From positions 1 through 37,654 of the forward strand of contig CAKUKP010000016.1 in NCBI GenBank assembly GCA_934663625.1: a stretch of DNA of 37,654 nt, given 5' to 3'. Numbering within the stretch: position 1 is the first letter of the stretch; each line of letters opens with the position of its first letter. This DNA comes from an uncultured Clostridia bacterium (GTDB taxonomy: Bacteria; Bacillota; Clostridia; Christensenellales; Aristaeellaceae). The translations under genes and the position numbers were made by a program. Positions 1-8,714 of the stretch are shown piece after piece. A model generated the notes under the pieces. The model ran no database searches and was not told the DNA's origin. It was given only the letters and a program-made list of their open reading frames with translations.

Positions 1-3000
1 CGGTATGCCACAAATTCGCCGCATCCGCGCCCAGCGGATCGTCCGTGCGGTTATAGCCGGTCCTCCAGCCGCAGCCCGCCACGGAGGGACAGCCGCTTAC
101 GCTGCTTTCGGTATTGCAGTAGAGGGTATCGCCGTATGCCGTGGGATTTGCATAGCTGGTATCCACGACATAGACCTTGCCCACGGGCTTATCCGCGCCG
201 CAGCTCGGCGCATACCGGTTGCCGGAAATATCATCGATGCGGTTCAGGCTGTCATAGAAGCCGATCAACGCGCCGACGTTGCTGTTGCCGGAAACCTTAC
301 CATTAAAGGTATTGTTCTTGAAAGAATAGGGAACGTTGTCCCACGACTGCGCCACATACACATCGCCGCCCAGAATACCGCCGACGTTGCTGTCGCCGGA
401 AACGGAGCCGCTGGCTTTGCAGCCGATTACGGTTACCTTCTTGCCGTTCGGTGCGGAGCTATCGCTATAGCCGCCGCCGACGATGCCGCCCGCGTTGCTG
501 CCGCTGGCGATCACCTTGCCGCCGAACGTGCAGTTCAGTACGTCGCACGCGCCCATGGCGTTATCGATCGTGCCGATGATGCCGCCGACGTAATTCTTGC
601 CCTTGACGGTGCCGTAGTTTACGCAGTTTTCGATCGTGCCCTGCATACGGCCCGCGAAGCCGCCGATTTCGCTGTCTTCGCCGGTGTATCCGATCACAAC
701 GCCGGATTCGATCGTGCAATTGCGGATGATGGCGTTATAGCCCGCGCTGCAGCCCGCGTAGGGGTTTTCAAACTTGCGCGCGCCGATCAGACCGGAATAG
801 CGGGTCTGCGTGCCGGACTTCAGCGTGACATGATCGATGATCATCGCCGTGCCGGACATACCCACGCCGGTAAAGCAGTCCACCAGACCATAGCCGTTGA
901 TCTGCGAGCCATAGATGTTCAGATTGCGGATGGTCGCGCCGTTGACATACGCAAACAGCGGACGTTCGCCCGCGGGCACGGTCAGCAGCTTATTGCCGCC
1001 GTCGAACACGCCGGAGAAGGCGTTCAGGTTCGCGCCCCTGCTGATGCCGTTCGAACCATCCTTGGTGCAGCCGATGGGCTTCCAGCCGGTGGGCAGGGTG
1101 ATATCCTCGGTCATCTGGAATATCTTGCCCTCGAAGCTGTTGCCGCCCTCGACCAGCACGGACAGGCGTTCCAGATCCTCCGCATTGGCCAGCTTGTAGG
1201 GATTTTCTTCGGTGCCTTCGCCCGCAAGCGCAAACTCGGTCACGGTGATGATAACCACATCGCTCTTGACTTCGCTGTACTTGCCGTTTACGGAGCAGCG
1301 CACCATGCAGTAGTATTCATGTTCGCCGAGCTCTGCAGTGCTGACTTCGCATTCCCTGCCGCTGGCGGCGTATTCGCCATCGCGATACCAATGGTAGACG
1401 TACTGCGCGCCCTCCAGCTCCTCGACCTCGATGGTCATCGGGTCGGGACGCAGACCCTGTTCGTAGGTCGCGCTCACGGGCTGCTGGGTGATCTTCGGCG
1501 CTTCGCCGGTTTCGGAGCCGTAATTGAATACGATCACGGTTCCATACTTCTTAAAGTTTTCAAGGGTGGTGGAAGCGAAGTTCACCGCATTCCACTGTTC
1601 CTCGGTGCCGCGGAAGTAGATGATTTCCGGATGGCAATTGCGGCCGCTGTCCGGATAGTCGGTCAGGTTGGCGGACAGATACAGTTCCTTCAGGTTCGTC
1701 ATGTTGGACATGGTGTAGGTACTGAACTTTTCAATACCCTTCAGATCCATATACGTGAAACCGTCGGGGAGGTAATCGTCGCGGGCAAATTCCCTGATGC
1801 TCTCCGGCAGAACCAGCTTGCGCAGACCATAGCAATGATAGATCATGTTGTTCAGCTTGGTCAGGTTCTCCGGCAGATGCAGGTCGGTCAGGTTGGTGCA
1901 GGAATCGAATATACGCTCGCTGTAGGTCGTATTCGCCGGATCGGCGGCGTCCTCGAAATAGACGCTGGTGATGCCGGTGCAGTCTTCGAACGCAAACTGA
2001 CCGAAGTAGGTAACGGTCGCGGGCAGGTACAGGCGTCCCTTCATGCCGGTGCAGCCGCTGAAGCAGCTGTTTCCGATCTTCTTCAGGCTCGCCGGAATGG
2101 TGATCATCGGCAGCGAGGTGCAGCCGTTGAACGCGCTGCTGCCGATTTCCTCAAGGCTGTTCGGCAGGTTGATGCTCGCCAGATTGGTGCAGCCTTTAAA
2201 TGCCTGATTACCGATCTTCACGATGGAATCCGGCAGCGTGACCTTCTTCAGAATCGTCTGATTCACGAACGCGCTCTTACCAATTTCGGTAATGCCGTCC
2301 GGAACGATCAGTTCTTCCTTTTCGAGCGACAGCACGATCAGAATGCTGGTGCTGCTGTATACGATGCCGTCCTGGCAGCGGAAGGCGCTGCCCTCGGCAA
2401 AGTTGATGGACTTGAGCGCCGTGCAGCCGTAGAACGCCTGTGCGTCCAGGCTGGTCAGGCTCTTGGGCAGGTTCACGGTGGTCAGCGCCGTGCAGTCCTG
2501 GAATGCGCGGCTGCCAATCTTGGCTGCACCCTCGCGCACGGTGACGGTGGTCAGCGCCGTGCAGCTGCCAAACGCATTGTTGCCCGTCACGTCGCCGCCG
2601 ACGGAAACCTCGGTCAGCTCAGCGCATTCTTCAAATACGCTGTTGGCGGTGACGTTTATACCATCGGGCAGATTGAGCGTCTTGAGCTTGGTCTTACGGA
2701 ACGCGCCGTAATCGATTGAAGTTACGCTCGCGGGCAGATCCAGCGCGGTAATGCTGGTGCTGTCGAACGCCTGCTGTCCGATCGTGGTCAGCGTGCTGGG
2801 GAGCTTGATGGACGTAATGCCCGTGCAGTTGCGGAATGCTTCGCGATCCACGATGGTCACGCCTTCGGGGATCACCAGCTCGCCGGTCAGACCCGTGCAG
2901 CCGGAGAACGCGAATGAACCGATCGAAGTCAGCGTGCTGGGGAATTTGACGGAGGTGATACCCGTCTTGTTCTGATAGGCATACGCCGCGATAGTGGTAA

Positions 3001-5959
3001 TGCCTTCGGGGATCACCAGTTCGCCGGTGATTTCTACGCCAGGGAGCGCGAACACGATTTCCGTGCCGTTCTTCATCAGGAGGTTATCCTTCATGGTGAA
3101 GATGCTGCCCTCAGCGCAGTTGATGGTGCTGATCGCCGTGCAGCCATCGAACGCGCCGCCATTGAACGATACCAGCGATTTGGGCAGATTGAGGGTGGTC
3201 AACGCCGTGCAGCCGTTGAACGTATAATCCGCGATGGTGGTTACGCCTTCCTTGAAGGTAACCTCCTTCAGCGCGGTGCAGCCCTTGAATACGCCGGTCT
3301 GCGTGATGTCGCAGGGAATCGTGACGGATTCCAGCTTCTTGCAGTTGACGAAGGGGCCGTTCCAGGTGGTATAGTTCGTGCCGGAAATCTCCTTCACGGA
3401 ATCCGGGAAGATGATGCCGGTGATGTCGCTTCCGCTGAAGAGCGCGCCAACCTTGGTCACGCCGTCGGGGATGGTGATTACGCCCTCCATCGCGCCGAGG
3501 TACGTATAGATCTCCGTGCCCTTGTTCTTCAGCACGAACTGACCGTTCACGCTCAGCACGCAGCCTTCGGCGCAGCTGAAGCTGGTGATGGTCTTTACGC
3601 CGTCGAACGCATCATCGCCGATGCTGGTCAGCGTGGACGGGAGGGAAACGCTGGTGACCGCCGACATGGTGTAGAATGCGTAATTCGAAATGCTGGTTAC
3701 GCCTTCCTTGACTACGATGGCGGTGATTTCCGCATTGTGGTTCTTAATGTAGGTAGGCTGCGACCATTTGCTGATGCTGCCGCCCATCTTGCCATCGCTG
3801 CCCGGCACGGCGCTGAATTCCAGCGTGCCGTTATCGCGCAGACGCCAGATGACGTTGCCATACTTGCCGCTGTCAACGGCGGTGGTGGTCACGGTTACGG
3901 TGCAGGTAGCTTCAGCTTCGCCCGCCTTGGCGGTGATGGTTGCCGTGCCGCCCATGTAGGAAGCGGTTACAACGCCGTCCTTCACGGTGGCAATCTTATC
4001 ATCGGAGGTGCTCCACGTGATCTGCGTGCCCGCCGCGCCCTCGGGCGTGAGCGTAGCCGTCAGCGTTGCGGATTCATCCTCGCCCAATGCGATTTCGGTC
4101 TGATCCAGCGCGATGCCGGTTACCGCATCGCGGACGGTAACCTTACATACCGGCGGCATGATGGGCGATGTGCCCATGCTGCCCTCGGCAGTGATGGTGT
4201 AGGTGCCGCTCTGGGCAAACGTGATCGATGCTTTGCCGTTTTCATCGGTCACAGCGCCTTCGATCGCGGTGAACGCGCCGTTTTCCCAGGTGCCCAGTTG
4301 TACGCCGGAAATCGCGGGAATTTCGGTGGTGCCGCCGTTCCAGATATCATTCTGATCGCCGGACAGCGTAAGCGTAAACGCCTCGCCCGTCAGAACGGTC
4401 AGGCTGGTCTGATCGAATTTTCCATAAATATCGCTGTAGCTGCTGGTATCCTTCAATACCGTTACATACAGGCGATCGCCCTCGGAAACCGCAGAGCTTG
4501 CCGCGCCAACGCCCTCGGAGAGCGCAGCGCCGTTCTTATAGAAATAGAAGCTTCCGCCGTTTTCTACGCCCCATACCTTGGTGACGAACAGGCCGTAGCT
4601 GCTTTCGGATGCGGCATAGCCGCCCGCGCAGTACGCCGCATGCGTCGCCTGCAGGGCTTCATCGTAGGTCAGTATGCCGTCCGCATCGATATCGGTCACG
4701 GTCACTTCGCCGCTCACCAGCTCTAGATGGCCGGCGTTATTGACGGTGACGTATACCTTCGCAGGCTCGGCGGCGACGGGCTCTGCCGGTTCTTCATCCG
4801 CCAGCAGCGCGACGCCGTTCAGGCTCATATAAGCGGCGATCGCCGCTTCGAGCGCATCATAATTGGAAACGAGCGCCTTTTCTTCGTCGGTCAGCGCATC
4901 GTATGCCGCCATTGCGGCGGCGATGGAGGATTCGGATTCGATGGTCACATCGCCGATCGCATCGATCAGGCCGATGACGTGATCCGCCGCACTTTCCTCG
5001 GTTTCAGGTTCTTCAACCGCGGGTTCTTCGGTTTCGGGTTCTTCCGTCGCGGGTTCTTCCGTCTTGGGTTCCTCTGCCTTGGGTTCTTCCGTCGCGGGTT
5101 CTTCCGCCTTGGGGGCTTCCAGAACATCCGTCAGCGCTTCATTGCCGCTGCCGATGGTCAGCGCGGCAAAGGCCTCCGCGTCGCCCGCGAAGGTCGCACG
5201 GCGCAGCGCGTCGCAATCCTTAAAAGCGTCCACACCGATTTCGGTGATCGCTTCGGGCAGATCGATCTTCTCCAGCTTCAGGCAGCCTTCGAACGCATGA
5301 TCGCCGATGCGCTCCAGCGTATCGGGCAGGCGAACGGTTTTCAGATTTTCATATTCGCCATAGAAGGCGGCATCGCCGATGGAGGTGATCTTCTTTTCCA
5401 CCGTGACGGAACGGATTTCCAGCGAATATACCGCCCAGGGCTGGCTATCCTCGCCGGAATAATCATCCATTTCGCCGTTGCCGGAAATGGTCAGATCGCC
5501 ATTTTCGGTAAGCACCCAAACCGCTTCTTCGCCGCAGGCGCCGTAAACGGGGTAGATGCTTTCCTGCTCCTGCTCAGGTTCTTCCTCCTGCGCGGGCTCT
5601 TCTTCCTGTACAGGCTCCTCCTGCTTCGGCTCCTCCTGCGCGGGCTCTTCCTGCTTGGGTTCTTCCTGCTTCGGCTCCTCCTGCGCGGGCTCTTCCTTCA
5701 CAGGCTCTTCCTTCGCGGGTTCTTCCTTCACAGGCTCTTCCTTCGCGGGTTCTTCCTGCTTGGGTTCTTCCTGCTTGGGTTCTTCCTTCGCGGATTCTTC
5801 CTTCGCAGGTTCTTCCTTCACAGGTTCTTCCTGTACGACTTCTTCCTGTGCGGGCGCTTCCTGCACGATCACCGGTTCCGCGTCCTCCGCGAACGCGCCG
5901 GCGGTCATGCTCAGCAGCATGGCGAGCGCCAGCATCAGTGCCAACAAGCGTCTTTTCAT
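1..5959 (-). CDS. Giant secreted LRR protein with transcobalamin-like domain (partial, 3' end off window)
   Basis: The reading frame is open on the minus strand from ATG 5959 to the window edge (1986 codons), with AAGGAGG about 10 nt upstream of the start. Residues 1-24 form a signal peptide ending AGAFA. Residues 28-132 are Glu/Pro-rich pentapeptides of the type KxEEP. A short BspA-type LRR block (about 175-260) follows, then a second EEP linker (281-324), a helical segment (325-378) and a DUF4430/transcobalamin-C-like domain (about 401-515) with the loop DIDADGILTYDE at 423-434. Next come an Ig/transthyretin-like segment, a Big_2-like domain (616-695), a long BspA LRR block (about 736-1465), an Ig-like domain (about 1486-1572) and GLUG-type repeats to the edge (motifs such as NYVGGIIG and NVGGILGG). 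The gene lies behind a cobalamin riboswitch, so I infer a cell-surface or secreted corrinoid-binding role. LRR and GLUG assignments are firm; DUF4430 is by pattern; the C-terminal anchor is not visible. Confidence 0.92.
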   Translation of the reverse strand, partial: MKRRLLALMLALAMLLSMTAGAFAEDAEPVIVQEAPAQEEVVQEEPVKEEPAKEESAKEEPKQEEPKQEEPAKEEPVKEEPAKEEPVKEEPAQEEPKQEEPKQEEPAQEEPKQEEPVQEEEPAQEEEPEQEQESIYPVYGACGEEAVWVLTENGDLTISGNGEMDDYSGEDSQPWAVYSLEIRSVTVEKKITSIGDAAFYGEYENLKTVRLPDTLERIGDHAFEGCLKLEKIDLPEAITEIGVDAFKDCDALRRATFAGDAEAFAALTIGSGNEALTDVLEAPKAEEPATEEPKAEEPKTEEPATEEPETEEPAVEEPETEESAADHVIGLIDAIGDVTIESESSIAAAMAAYDALTDEEKALVSNYDALEAAIAAYMSLNGVALLADEEPAEPVAAEPAKVYVTVNNAGHLELVSGEVTVTDIDADGILTYDEALQATHAAYCAGGYAASESSYGLFVTKVWGVENGGSFYFYKNGAALSEGVGAASSAVSEGDRLYVTVLKDTSSYSDIYGKFDQTSLTVLTGEAFTLTLSGDQNDIWNGGTTEIPAISGVQLGTWENGAFTAIEGAVTDENGKASITFAQSGTYTITAEGSMGTSPIMPPVCKVTVRDAVTGIALDQTEIALGEDESATLTATLTPEGAAGTQITWSTSDDKIATVKDGVVTASYMGGTATITAKAGEAEATCTVTVTTTAVDSGKYGNVIWRLRDNGTLEFSAVPGSDGKMGGSISKWSQPTYIKNHNAEITAIVVKEGVTSISNYAFYTMSAVTSVSLPSTLTSIGDDAFDGVKTITSFSCAEGCVLSVNGQFVLKNKGTEIYTYLGAMEGVITIPDGVTKVGALFSGSDITGIIFPDSVKEISGTNYTTWNGPFVNCKKLESVTIPCDITQTGVFKGCTALKEVTFKEGVTTIADYTFNGCTALTTLNLPKSLVSFNGGAFDGCTAISTINCAEGSIFTMKDNLLMKNGTEIVFALPGVEITGELVIPEGITTIAAYAYQNKTGITSVKFPSTLTSIGSFAFSGCTGLTGELVIPEGVTIVDREAFRNCTGITSIKLPSTLTTIGQQAFDSTSITALDLPASVTSIDYGAFRKTKLKTLNLPDGINVTANSVFEECAELTEVSVGGDVTGNNAFGSCTALTTVTVREGAAKIGSRAFQDCTALTTVNLPKSLTSLDAQAFYGCTALKSINFAEGSAFRCQDGIVYSSTSILIVLSLEKEELIVPDGITEIGKSAFVNQTILKKVTLPDSIVKIGNQAFKGCTNLASINLPNSLEEIGSSAFNGCTSLPMITIPASLKKIGNSCFSGCTGMKGRLYLPATVTYFGQFAFEDCTGITSVYFEDAADPANTTYSERIFDSCTNLTDLHLPENLTKLNNMIYHCYGLRKLVLPESIREFARDDYLPDGFTYMDLKGIEKFSTYTMSNMTNLKELYLSANLTDYPDSGRNCHPEIIYFRGTEEQWNAVNFASTTLENFKKYGTVIVFNYGSETGEAPKITQQPVSATYEQGLRPDPMTIEVEELEGAQYVYHWYRDGEYAASGRECEVSTAELGEHEYYCMVRCSVNGKYSEVKSDVVIITVTEFALAGEGTEENPYKLANAEDLERLSVLVEGGNSFEGKIFQMTEDITLPTGWKPIGCTKDGSNGISRGANLNAFSGVFDGGNKLLTVPAGERPLFAYVNGATIRNLNIYGSQINGYGLVDCFTGVGMSGTAMIIDHVTLKSGTQTRYSGLIGARKFENPYAGCSAGYNAIIRNCTIESGVVIGYTGEDSEIGGFAGRMQGTIENCVNYGTVKGKNYVGGIIGTIDNAMGACDVLNCTFGGKVIASGSNAGGIVGGGYSDSSAPNGKKVTVIGCKASGSVSGDSNVGGILGGDVYVAQSWDNVPYSFKNNTFNGKVSGNSNVGALIGFYDSLNRIDDISGNRYAPSCGADKPVGKVYVVDTSYANPTAYGDTLYCNTESSVSGCPSVAGCGWRTGYNRTDDPLGADAANLWHT
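5560..5873 (-). repeat. 15-bp tandem repeats encoding EEP pentapeptides
   Basis: About twenty imperfect 15-bp units (seen on the plus strand as ggttcttccttcgcg and variants) encode [KVAT][KQE]EEP repeats just after the signal peptide of the giant LRR protein. A shorter block of the same kind lies at 4990-5119. Such segments usually act as extended, negatively charged cell-wall-spanning stalks. Repeat number is likely to vary by slippage. Confidence 0.85.
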
Positions 5960-6019
5960 GATGGTTCTGCCTCCTTCATTCCCGGTTGAATGGGCTTCCA
6001 TTCGGGGTACCAATGACGC

Positions 6020-6056
6020 AAAAAACCGTTTCCTCCGCATCGGGGGAAACGGTTTT
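6020..6056 (-). terminator. Intrinsic terminator in riboswitch leader
   Basis: Read on the minus strand, the sequence forms the stem CCGTTTCC/GGAAACGG flanked by A and T runs and ending TTTTTT. It lies between the cobalamin aptamer and the LRR start codon, which is where a transcription-terminating expression platform is expected. Confidence 0.75.
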
Positions 6057-6136
6057 AACGGCAATGTGATTATGCTATCGCAAAACGCATGATTTTGCGA
6101 ACAGTTCCGATCTTCCCCGCAAAACGAACCGTTATC

Positions 6137-6290
6137 TAAGGCAGGTCTCCTGACTCAGGATCATTCTACTTGCACGCCTTCTCGGCAATCGCCAATGGCA
6201 TTTTCGTGCGTTCGTCACCTTTACAGTAGGTCGAAGCTGCTTCGGATTTTCACCGAATTCCCTTTTCACCGCGCATAGCGCGACACCCTA
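6137..6290 (-). promoter_or_regulatory. Cobalamin riboswitch
   Basis: The minus strand carries the conserved parts of the B12 aptamer in order: GGGAATTCGGTGAAAATCC, CTACTGTAA, GCCATTGG, GAGAAGGCG and the B12 box GAGTCAGGAGACCTGCC (plus positions about 6140-6156). The aptamer is followed by an intrinsic terminator at 6020-6056 and then the giant LRR gene (ATG 5959). By the family's known behaviour, cobalamin binding should turn the downstream gene off. Confidence 0.95.
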
Positions 6291-6305
6291 AATATAAGCA
6301 CTATC

Positions 6306-6334
6306 ATTATACACCAATTTTCAAAAAACGGCAA
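6306..6334 (-). promoter_or_regulatory. Sigma-A promoter of the riboswitch/LRR transcript
   Basis: TTGCCG (6329-6334), a 17-bp spacer and a perfect TATAAT (6306-6311) lie on the minus strand, placing the start point just upstream of the aptamer. Confidence 0.8.
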
Positions 6335-6376
6335 TTCCGACTTATGCACTTCCAGAACAATTTATGTTAAATCTTC

Positions 6377-6784
6377 AAACGCAGGGCGTTTGATCCCAGC
6401 TGCTGCCGCGCTGGTTTAGGCTGCCCGTAGATCATGGGCAGCCTAAACCGACGTTTTTGCAGCCATAGGGCTGAGCTGCAAAAACTGCGTGGGTACAGCG
6501 ATCTATGGGTTTCTCTCCCTCAGTCATCGCTACGCGATGCCAGCTCCCCCATCAGGTGGAGCCTAGAGAACAGCGTAACCCCTGCCTTCCTCTGATGAGG
6601 AAGGTGCCGACGCAGTCGGCGGAAGGAGAGATAACGCGCATTCCGCTTTATGCAGGTTAACAGGTTCTTCGGCATGTGGAGCCAAAGAACGAACGGTCGT
6701 AACCTTGCCTTCCTCTGATGAGGAAGGTGCCGACGTAGTCGGCGGAAGGAGAGATAACGTACCTGCCGCTTTACCGCGCACGCC
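6377..6784. repeat. Hairpin-rich dispersed repeat, copy A
   Basis: The copy begins with hairpin CAAACGC/GCGTTTG, then GCTGCCGCGCTGG and the long stem TTTAGGCTGCCC/GGGCAGCCTAAA. CGACGTTTTTGCAG...CTGCAAAAA follows, then the module TCTCTCCCTCAGTC-stem-CAGCTCCCCCATCAGGTGG, and CCTTCCTCTGATGAGGAAGG-stem-GGAAGGAGAGA twice (6584-6636 and 6707-6759). Short frames here (SLLPP..., SSEEG) are repeat artefacts. The repeat abuts the stop codon of the PucR gene at 6785. The same modules recur at 11659-12310 and 17473-18050. Confidence 0.85.
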
Positions 6785-7993
6785 CTACCCCAGAAAAAAC
6801 CCCGCGCCGCGATCCTGGAACAGCGCGAGCGAAACGCCCAGCAGCAGCTCCAGATGCGCATTCGGATCATCCGCCGGTACGCCGAATTCATCCTGCATCT
6901 TATGAATGCGGTACAGGATGGTATTGCGGTGGGTAAACATCGCCGCGCAGGTTTCCTTCAGCGATCTGCCGCAGCACAGATAATGATACAGCGTTTCGCA
7001 ATACTGGCTGCCGCGGTCGCGGTCGCTTGCGCGGATCGCGCGGATAGCCTCCGGAATCAGATCATCGCGGCCGCGCAGGTTCGAAAGCGCAATCAGCGGC
7101 TTCATCTGCGAAACGGCATATACGTTTTCGCCTTGGAACGCGGTATCCGTGATCAGATCCAGCGTTTCCCGCGCGGCGCGGTACAGCGCGGGCAGCGCGT
7201 ACAGATCGGAAATCGGATCGGATACCGCCGCCTTCAGATGAAATTCCCGCGAAATCGCCGCCAGATCGCCCTCGGAATACCCCGATTGCAGAAACAGAAA
7301 CACGTCCCCTTTATATAGGAGGGGATGCGAATCGCGGAAGCGGTAGATCAGTTCATCCTTCAGCTGGCTTTTCCCCAGATACTGGGCGTGATACGCCGAT
7401 AGATCGATCAGCGCGAAGGTGGCGGGATGAAAATCCGCAAGGTAGGTTCCGGCGGTTTGCAGCCGGAAATACGGCGCGGAGGCAAAGCCGCCGTCCAACA
7501 GATGCATCAGGATTTCTTCGGCGGTTTCAAAGGGGCGATCATCGCGGCGGGTGGCTTCCATGAACAGCTGCTTGGCGAGCACGGCCTCCACCATGCGAAA
7601 TGTTTCCTCCGGCACCGCGCGCAGGCGGCTGCCCGCGTCCACGCAGATCAGGTAGCCCAGCCGCACGCCGGAGCTGACCAGCAGCGCGAACCGCCGCTGA
7701 TGATCGCTGTTTTCGATCTGAATATAATCCGGTTTGCCCTCGGAGAGCAGCGGGCTTTTGCTGATGAACGCGCCCGCTTCATAGGTAATCTGTCCCATCC
7801 GCACGGCGCTATCGAACAGCGCATCGGCAAATCCGTCCGGACGATAATGCGCCGCGATGCGAAACGTATCGTCCAGCACCAGCAGGGGGCAGTTCAGCAG
7901 CCTGCCCGCATCGCGCGCCAGCAGGCGCACATCATCCTGCGCGAGGAAATCCGAAAGCAGCGCATCCGCGCCGGAAAAGTTCGTCGATTCCAT
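6785..7993 (-). CDS. PucR/CdaR-family transcriptional regulator
   Basis: This 402-aa protein ends in a typical PucR C-terminal helix-turn-helix: an ETLYHYL segment, then SLKETCAAMFTHRNTILYRI and the MQDEFG helix (about residues 335-395). The N-terminal two thirds look like a GAF/PucR-type ligand-sensing region. The start at 7993 has GAGGTG about 5 nt upstream and sits about 45 nt below a consensus promoter. PucR proteins activate purine catabolism, sugar-diacid or other catabolic genes, but no such operon is adjacent, so the target is unknown. It is transcribed away from hsp20. Its stop codon lies directly against repeat copy A. Family call is firm; the specific role is not known. Confidence 0.88.
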   Translation of the reverse strand: MESTNFSGADALLSDFLAQDDVRLLARDAGRLLNCPLLVLDDTFRIAAHYRPDGFADALFDSAVRMGQITYEAGAFISKSPLLSEGKPDYIQIENSDHQRRFALLVSSGVRLGYLICVDAGSRLRAVPEETFRMVEAVLAKQLFMEATRRDDRPFETAEEILMHLLDGGFASAPYFRLQTAGTYLADFHPATFALIDLSAYHAQYLGKSQLKDELIYRFRDSHPLLYKGDVFLFLQSGYSEGDLAAISREFHLKAAVSDPISDLYALPALYRAARETLDLITDTAFQGENVYAVSQMKPLIALSNLRGRDDLIPEAIRAIRASDRDRGSQYCETLYHYLCCGRSLKETCAAMFTHRNTILYRIHKMQDEFGVPADDPNAHLELLLGVSLALFQDRGAGFFLG

Positions 7994-8042
7994 GAAAACA
8001 CCTCATTTTCATTGTGCGCACAGCACAATCTGTTCCTTCGAA

Positions 8043-8071
8043 ATTATACCATGAATCCATTGCAAGCGCAA
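8043..8071 (-). promoter_or_regulatory. Promoter of the PucR-family gene
   Basis: TTGCGC (8066-8071), 17 bp and TATAAT (8043-8048) lie on the minus strand. The predicted leader is about 45 nt. Confidence 0.65.
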
Positions 8072-8087
8072 GGAAAAAGAGTAAAAT
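8060..8087 (+). promoter_or_regulatory. Possible plus-strand promoter toward hsp20
   Basis: TTGCAA (8060-8065), 16 bp and TAAAAT (8082-8087) overlap the opposing PucR-gene promoter. The leader to hsp20 would be nearly 190 nt. No CIRCE element is present. I see no gene in the rest of 8088-8284. Confidence 0.35.
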
Positions 8088-8284
8088 AGTATACGCAATC
8101 GGGAAGGAAATGAAGGCGGAATCGCCGGAAACGGATTGCGCGAACGGCTTTCGTCCGGACGCGGCGCGCGCGATGCGCGCACCGGCGACGGCGGGCACAG
8201 ATCGTGTATCCGTCACAAGCGCACGATCCCGCCGGAGTTTCTGTCCGGTTTCCAAATGGCTTTAACATGAATGGAGGGTTTACT

Positions 8285-8713
8285 ATGTTGCCTAGCATTT
8301 TTGGTGAAAATATGATGGATGAATTCTTTGATCACGATTTCTTTGGCGAGCGCAATCCGCTGTTTGGCAAGCGCGCACGCAACCTGATGAAGACCGATAT
8401 TCGTGAAAATGAACACGAATATGAACTGGCGGTTGAACTGCCGGGCTTCGATAAGGAAGAAATTCAGTTGGACGTAAACGATGGTTATCTGACCATCAGC
8501 GCCCAGAAGGGTCTGGATAAGAACGAAGAGGATAAGAAGGGTCGCGTACTGCGTCAGGAACGCTATTCCGGCGTTTGCAGCCGCAGCTTCTATGTGGGCG
8601 ATGTGCGGCCTGAGGATGTACACGCCAAGTACGAATCCGGCGTTCTGACCATCGAACTGCCGAAGGAGCAGCCGAAGAAGCTCGCTTCTTCCAGCAAGAT
8701 CGCAATCGAATAA
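8285..8713 (+). CDS. Hsp20/alpha-crystallin small heat-shock protein
   Basis: This 142-aa protein is of normal size for a bacterial small heat-shock protein, an ATP-independent cytoplasmic holdase. An FF-rich N-terminal arm (MMDEFFDHDFFGERNPLFGK) leads into an alpha-crystallin domain (about 38-130) with YELAVELPGFDKEEIQ and the closing strand ESGVLTIELPKEQP. I chose ATG 8285 because GGAGGG lies 6 nt upstream. An in-frame ATG 27 codons earlier would add a sequence with no Hsp20 character. It stands alone, and its stop is followed at once by repeat/RNA family 2. Confidence 0.95.
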   Translation: MLPSIFGENMMDEFFDHDFFGERNPLFGKRARNLMKTDIRENEHEYELAVELPGFDKEEIQLDVNDGYLTISAQKGLDKNEEDKKGRVLRQERYSGVCSRSFYVGDVRPEDVHAKYESGVLTIELPKEQPKKLASSSKIAIE

Positions 8714-8714
8714 G

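Noticed and set aside
5..2719. Plus-strand open frame of 904 codons (and others at 3737-4726 and 4727-5989)
   Set aside because: They lie opposite the LRR gene; the minus strand has the signal peptide, LRR, Ig and GLUG motifs, while these translations show Ala/Gly/Ile-rich or LLFFL artefacts of a GC-rich complementary strand and lack ribosome sites.
6520..6905. Short frames with SLLPPTASAPSSSEEG-like products
   Set aside because: They are translations of hairpin repeat copy A; the same peptides appear wherever the repeat occurs and have no ribosome sites.
8101..8265. Small frame beginning ATG 8110 with a GGAAGG site
   Set aside because: The product is Arg/Ala/Ser-rich low-complexity from a GC-rich leader, with no recognisable domain; more likely the hsp20 leader.
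8100..8284. CIRCE heat-shock operator before hsp20
   Set aside because: The GAGTGCTAA/TTAGCACTC inverted repeat is not present.
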